DNA from: Icerya purchasi
Taxonomy: Eukaryota > Arthropoda > Insecta > Hemiptera > Monophlebidae
Assembly (NCBI GenBank): GCA_039619475.1
Contig: CM077116.1
Location: 28,035,191 to 28,099,190 of the forward strand
Direction of reading: 5' to 3'
Length of the DNA: 64,000 nt
Shown here: positions 58,078-64,000 of the stretch, in pieces
Numbering within the stretch: the stretch's first letter is position 1
How the letters are laid out: every line of letters begins with the position of its first letter
Program-made: the position numbers and the translations under genes
Notes under the pieces: model-generated
Told to the model about the DNA's origin: nothing
The model's database searches: none
The model's input: the letters and a program-made list of their open reading frames with translations, nothing else

Positions 58078-61000
58078 TTTGTAACCGAATTCCTGTTATT
58101 CCTCACATTAGGAACTTGTAACGTGACTTCCAAAATATTTGAAACTTTGTCCATCGCTAAGCGTGTATTACGTTGGTCTCACATCTTCCCGGTATATAAG
58201 ACAAGTAATAAATTTTTCGCGATATACAACATGTTTTACAACGGATCTAATTTTGTATATAAATAGAGCAAGCTTCAAAAATATCTTCACATCTGTACGA
58301 GACTAGTCCAGCTGTAACCAAGAATTAAAATACAGAGAAAATAAATGTTGAATTTTTAAAATAAACGCAGTATTAATTTACGCACTTGTTTCACATGTAA
58401 TTTCGCATCAGCGCGCTGAAAATGATTGCACCTGTCTCAGTGCATTAGTGTACAGACTCCTTGAAATACATTACGTATGAACTTTTAACGTCGTTTTGAT
58501 ACATATTTTGCAGTATTATTTTTTTTCTCTTCCTCCGTTTTTGTTTTTTTTCATTTAAAAAGTTAAATAAAAAAGATTACATAAAAATTTCTTAGCAAGT
58601 AAAAATCAGATTTGTGTTTTTGACGAAAGCGTCATGGTTACTTCGTCCTTCACCTCAAAACAAATAATTATAAAACGAGAAACATTACTGAATCTTTCAC
58701 GCGTTAATTGGAATTCCAGTAATTAAAAATTATAAACAATTTTTACATTTTCTTATTTTACAATTAGCAATAAGCACTTCTAGTTTTAGTTCCGAAAAGT
58801 GTACTTTCAACAAGGTTTTAAACAATCGCTTAAAAATAAAGAGGCAGCTAAAAAAGTGAATTTTTTTGCGTGAATGGAGTTCGAATGTCAGCTTTTCAAA
58901 GTTTTCTTTAGTTTTGCAAATTTTGAAATAGCTGCTCAACTGAATTTCAGGTTTGTTTGTTGATATAAAACCTGGCAACGTCAAATCAGTTTTTCGAAAT
59001 ATTACAGTAGGGAAATTTCGGAGAAGCGACAAAATGATAGCAAAATAAGGGGATTTCGTGAGGATACTTTGGATTTTAACCAACGCAGTACTTTTTACTA
59101 TACAGCAAAAAGCTCGTAAATAAAGAATGTGAGAATGGTTTTGGTAAAGAAAGATTTAATGTTATCGAAATGGTAAGAAGCGCGTTTATAATTATTGATA
59201 TGCGAAAGAAATTACATGGTTTTTCGTACAATGACGTTTTTTTTTTGGTATCTCAATTATTGTTATTATTTTTAGTTTTTAAATTAAATAATTTTTTCTT
59301 TTCTTACGGTGTTTCTTTCAATATTATGGCAATAATCAACAAGAACGAAAACGATAAAATAATTTAAAAGCCAAACGAGAATTTATCAAGCTGCGAGGGA
59401 TGGTAAGCGCGGATAGGTTTTGGCGCTGGAAGTAAATAGAATACTATTTGGTTAGTGAAATGTTACCATTTGCGGATCGTTTGGTATTTTTGTTGAATTA
59501 TTTTCGGCAACTGTAAGTACTTAAATGTGATCATCGAGTATACTATATGCAAAAAAAAAAGAAACTGACATTTCTTCTTTGATTACACATATAAACTTAT
59601 ATACAAAGTTTTAAATATATGTAGTAATGATTTTATTAGTTCAGTTTCTCTGCGTAAATTTTTTACATTAAATAATTTACCTTTAGGTTTCGTGTACGTT
59701 GTAATTAAAGAAAGAACCGGTTCTGCTTATTTCATATTAATACATACGCGATGAATAGGTGCGGGTGTAAAAGCAAAGATTCAGAAATGTGAAATGCCGG
59801 ATGTGTAAATCAATTATAGAATATTTAAACAGAACGCCTTGAGTAACATAAATGGTCGAAACAGTCGAAAGAGATGAGTGAGGAATTGTTGGACTTGACC
59901 GAGCGAGTTTTGTAAGATATTACATTTTACGCTTTTGGTATTTTTTATTGTTCATGTTTGACCGTACTTTTTAGTAACAAAATGCGAACAAGAAAAAGTA
60001 GGGTATCGAAAATGGAACTTTATACGTAGATCAAAGAGTTATAGAATAACGAATTAGAGAAAGTACAAACGAACAGTCAAAAGTCTTAGCCGAGAATTGC
60101 AAAGGAATCCTATAAAGCAGGGATTACAAGTATTTTGATGTGAAAGAAATCAACGTTGCTGAATAGGAAGTCAATAACGAAGATGTAGTCCCGGCAGCAG
60201 AAGTGAAAACGTAATTAACAGATTTAGATGAGTGAAAGGATTCGGGGAAATTTAGGTGAAAAACTGATGAAAAAAACCTGCTTTTCTTTCAAGGGCACGA
60301 CATATTTCAAACAATAGGCCTAGCATAAAGAATGTACCCGCTAAATAAAATTATATTATTAAACTACTCGATTAATTATCATTAAATATATACTTAATGT
60401 TCTAATGTGTCCATTACGTCTGACGAATAAAATTTTAGAAAATAAAATAAAAAAATAACATAAACATAATTTAGTATAATTGGTGCGAGTGCGAATGCGC
60501 GCGTGCCTGGAACTATTGCCGGTTGGGTAATCAATCACCGTCCAGCAAAAACCAAAATGATCTACCTGATTCGGTCAGCTCCAGCGGTCACGGCGGAGAG
60601 GCGGGAGAAATTTAGAATGACAGAAAAAGGATTTTTTACGAAAATGAGTTACGTTTTTACTTTCGAGGAGTTTTGTTTTACCTGTGATCAGTAAGGGAGC
60701 CGTTTCCTACCTCCGCTAAGAAGTTGTTCGTTTTGTTTCGCGTTTCGATCAATTTAAGAAAACAGTTGTGCGTTCAGAAAATGATAAATTATCGGATATT
60801 CGCGACCATGAAAAGAAAAATCGAAAACGATCGAAAGTTCATTAAAATAAAACAACGTCCAGTCCGATTTCTCCGTGCCGACCGACCGCCGTATCGCCAA
60901 CCTACCGATATAACCACCGACAATAGTGATGCGTTTTGTATTATATTTTTTATTGATTTGTATACCTTTGTAAGCGTTATTTTCGGAATTAATTATTGTG

Positions 61001-63699
61001 TTTTTCAGCAGTCATACCGAAAGATAGGTGTCACGTTTTTTCCCCTCTAATATATTATTTTTTCAAACATCAACCAAAATATTTCATCTCCTACTAATAT
61101 AATCATCACTATTTAAATAATTTAATAAAAATCTAACTAAATAATAAAATTTAAATAAATTCTTAATTTAAATCCACGAGCTCGTTAGGAACTCGTGGTT
61201 GGTATCCTTGTAGGATATTAAAGTAAACGATAACGTTTCAATGTACACGATCACCGTACGTGCGCTCGTATAATATTGGCTCAGTGATTGAATTATGTAG
61301 GAAATTGTTTAAGTATCACCCATATTATTTTGACTGATACTAATTTTACGAGGAACTTTTGTCGCGTGTTAGGCCATTGGAAGTTTTTTAAAAGTCGGAA
61401 CCTGCAGCATTGAGATATGCTGTTGTAGTGGTGGTAGTTTGTTAGTGTCTACTTTTTCTTTTAGACTTACGATCTTGTTTTGCCTTCTTCGGCCTCTATA
61501 GAGGGGAGCAAATCATTCTTTTCTAGGGAAATCGGAAGATTTCGTTTGAATCTTAACTGATGCATTTACGGAATAAAACCATTCCGAGATAGATTCAAGC
61601 TGTTAATTGAAACGAAGTTAATTTCTTGAAGTCTTAAGATAATGTAAAAATATGGCCTTCATTTGAGCATAAGTTGTCTGAAATTGTAGAGGTTATCTAT
61701 TGGAATAGTTACTAAGCCGGGTTGCAAGAGTCGAAATAATTGTGATGGAATTAATGGGTTAAGACTAGAGGAGTTGAATACTGTTTAAGCCGGCGTATTA
61801 CACTATAGAAAGATTAACGAGCAGTCACGGGAATAATTATATTCAAAAATTTTTTTGTTCATTATTTATTTCTAATACTTGAAATTCAAGTTTATGCAAC
61901 GATTCAGTACAATGTTTCATTACTATTACATGTTACTTTTATGATACTAACGGAACTGTTCCCATCTTAAAACGGGAATGGGGAATAATTTACAAACCGC
62001 GCACTTTCAATCAAATTAATTGTAATATTCCGATTACGGTGCCAAAAGAGCCGCAAATTGATTCACATTCATACACACATATACCCATACATACATATAC
62101 CCATACATACATATACGCATACGCGATGCCGATAGTCGATGAGACAATCGGTTTCGAATTAAAATATGTAACATATAAACGATGACCGTCAGCTTAGCTT
62201 GATTATATGCTTAACTAGACGTTACATGTGTGAGATGTCTATCTTAATAGTTATTAATCGACATCTAATGCATATTTCATTAGATTACGTCTAGTATTAT
62301 CTTCGCAAACATCGTCCGGTCGCTCTGTAAGTCAAGTATTCCTACTGTATTATTATTATTATTATTATTATTATTTTTATTTTTATTATTTGTAGCGTTC
62401 CACCATGTACGCGCGCCTAGTCACTATTTTATAATAACTAATGGTAATAACAGACTTAAGTATCCGGTAAAATCTGATCAAATAAAGCTGGAAAAGATTG
62501 CGTTATAGGTGCTTAATTTTTTTCCTTTTTTTTCCTCCTTTTTTTTTTTTTTTGCCACCTATTGGACAACATTCTATTTAAAGCTCATTCTTGTTTTTTG
62601 CCGTCTCTTTAGGAACTTTAAAAGTTGACTTATGTTTTGTTTTTTTTGTTTTTTTCAATTGTAACATTAAGCTTAGTGAGACTACTTGTACACACAAGCG
62701 AGAAATTAACGCGAGAAAGAACTATGCGAAACCATAGGGGAATATCGGAAAAAAACTTTTTGCCAATTAGTTGAAAGTAAACTGAAGGGCCCCGCAAGGT
62801 ACATGCGGTCACGACTTGTTTTTGCGTTTATGCAGTTATTTCAAAATCATGCAAAAAGTATACTGTATCTCCAACAAATTGTCAGCTTAACACCGATGCA
62901 ATTACCTTCCCTATCACGCGCATCTAGGTATAAAAATGAAACAAAAATTACTTACCCCCTTTTCGACACAATTTTGTATAGTTTCATCTGTCTGACGAGC
63001 AATGAACTCGTATTAATGCGAACATTCTGTACTACTCAGTAATTGTTGAAATGATGTTACCGAAGCATCATCCTAGTTATTTGATTCTAAACGTAGTTTA
63101 TGTTATAAAAGGAACCGTATACGATCCTAAATTATGTTAAATTCATCGCTGTCAATATATACAACACTTAAATATTCTCATCAATTGGTGAAATTATTTC
63201 TTACATGCTGCACATATGTGACGGCGCATAATAAAATGAACCTAGGGATAAAGAAAAAAAAAATTCTGGAGAACCGTTTACAGTTTAAAATTAGCTTTTC
63301 GATTTGTACTTCCTACGCATTCCACGAACTAGGTGCCGTTTAAAAAGTTACTTTAGAAGCCTCGGACCAATTTTACTTGATGATTCGACATTTTTTACAC
63401 TAGATTATGAAAACAAAAAATCGGTTTTTTGAGGTCCCTTTCTCCATGCGCCGTCACATACGATGGCAATCCACAACCTATAACATTCCAATTCTATAAA
63501 TAGTCGAATCCTGGTATTGTTGTTGGGAACGGAACAGTTCACCATATCGAGCACATTCTGTTTATCGGGGATCCGAATTCGGTTTTATTCCTTTATCGGA
63601 CAGCAGCGTTCGGATTTCTTCTGTAAGTACATAAAACATCTCCATTGAGCATAGGTTTGGCCTCTCAGTGGCAATTGAGCGGTTGGATTGCTGTTTGTT
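58078..63699. other. Region without recognised gene
   Basis: Mostly AT-rich. Notable parts: a GC-richer patch at about 60480-60920, a short hairpin CCACGAG ... CTCGTGG at 61174-61198, a CATATACCCATA tandem stretch at about 62076-62120, a TTA run at 62346-62378. Open frames of 117 codons (58730-59083, minus) and 108 codons (60724-61050, plus) show no recognisable domain. Confidence 0.5.
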
Positions 63700-63835
63700 A
63701 AATCGTACGGCTGTTTTACAACTGGCTTTTAAATTGTACGGCTGTTCTACAACTGGTTGTTAAATCGTACGGCTGTTCTACAACTGGTTGATAAATCGTA
63801 CGGCTGTTCTACTATTGGTTGTTAAATAGGAACAA
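63700..63835. repeat. 31-bp tandem repeat, about four units
   Basis: Units start at 63700, 63731, 63762 and 63793, each AAATCGTACGGCTGTTCTAC with small changes, followed by AACTGGTTGTT. A partial fifth unit (AAATAGG) ends the array near 63835. Each unit carries the palindrome CGTACG or a one-base variant. Confidence 0.9.
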
Positions 63836-64000
63836 TCTTCTCAATTTCTGTGCTTCTTGCGCTCTTTAAGTTTCCTCCACTATTTAATTATCACCTATAG
63901 ACTGAGTTTTTAATTAGCAAACAAGTCTAGTCACTAGGCTAAATTTTTATTTTACGTTCCTTTCCCAGTTGTAATATTTATTACTTATTTAAGATTTATT
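63836..64000. other. End of window
   Basis: AT-rich, nothing recognised. Confidence 0.5.

Noticed and set aside
58730..59083. 117-codon open frame on the minus strand
   Set aside because: No recognisable domain, composition like translated AT-rich DNA, and no supporting exon structure. It could be chance.
60724..61050. 108-codon open frame on the plus strand
   Set aside because: No recognisable motif. Noted only as part of a GC-richer patch.
63540..63632. Possible 5' exon ending at a GTAAGT donor near the window end
   Set aside because: A single good donor without a coding frame, start or partner exon inside the window is not enough.

Overview
This window looks like an AT-rich arthropod (probably insect) nuclear genome. 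It has spliced coding exons with GT..AG introns, a tRNA-derived SINE, several Tc1/mariner elements, RNase H-bearing and R1-like non-LTR retrotransposons, a Ty3/gypsy remnant, and many TA, CA and TTA microsatellites. I could not assign an order or species from sequence alone. I see no prokaryotic operons, CRISPR arrays or rRNA.

The only host gene I can support is a poly(A)-specific ribonuclease (PARN) on the + strand, running from 5692 to 46135. I traced 15 coding exons by hand. All phases agree, the exons sum to 1986 nt (661 codons plus stop), and the product aligns end to end with the known PARN layout: DEDD nuclease, R3H insertion, RRM, basic NLS and acidic tail. All four DEDD catalytic residues are present. 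About 38 kb of the 40 kb gene is intron.

The introns host most of the mobile DNA. Intron 6 has a deleted mariner (10739-11677) and a minus-strand non-LTR element (11989-15245) whose RNase H domain is interrupted by another mariner. Intron 7 carries a mariner-like element of the DD41D (rosa) type with an open 359-codon transposase. Intron 8 holds a decayed transposase of a family I cannot name. Intron 9 holds a minus-strand Tc1/mariner element next to a very decayed mariner. Intron 11 has a non-LTR 3' fragment. Intron 12 holds a near-perfect fold-back Tc1-like element with a SINE inserted into its terminal repeat. Intron 13 holds a minus-strand gypsy pol remnant.

Upstream (1-5691) there is a second, inverted and older SINE copy, then AT-rich DNA. 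Downstream (46136-64000) I find no host gene. It contains four different reverse-transcriptase relics between 50.4 and 58.1 kb, one bounded by a 10-bp target duplication and G-rich inverted ends, and a 31-bp tandem array near 63.7 kb.

I did not find a clear new biological system. The items most worth checking are the fold-back Tc1 element inside a PARN intron, the 1.86-kb element at 56208-58067, the apparently intact DD41D element, and the substitution at the expected cap-binding tryptophan of the PARN RRM.
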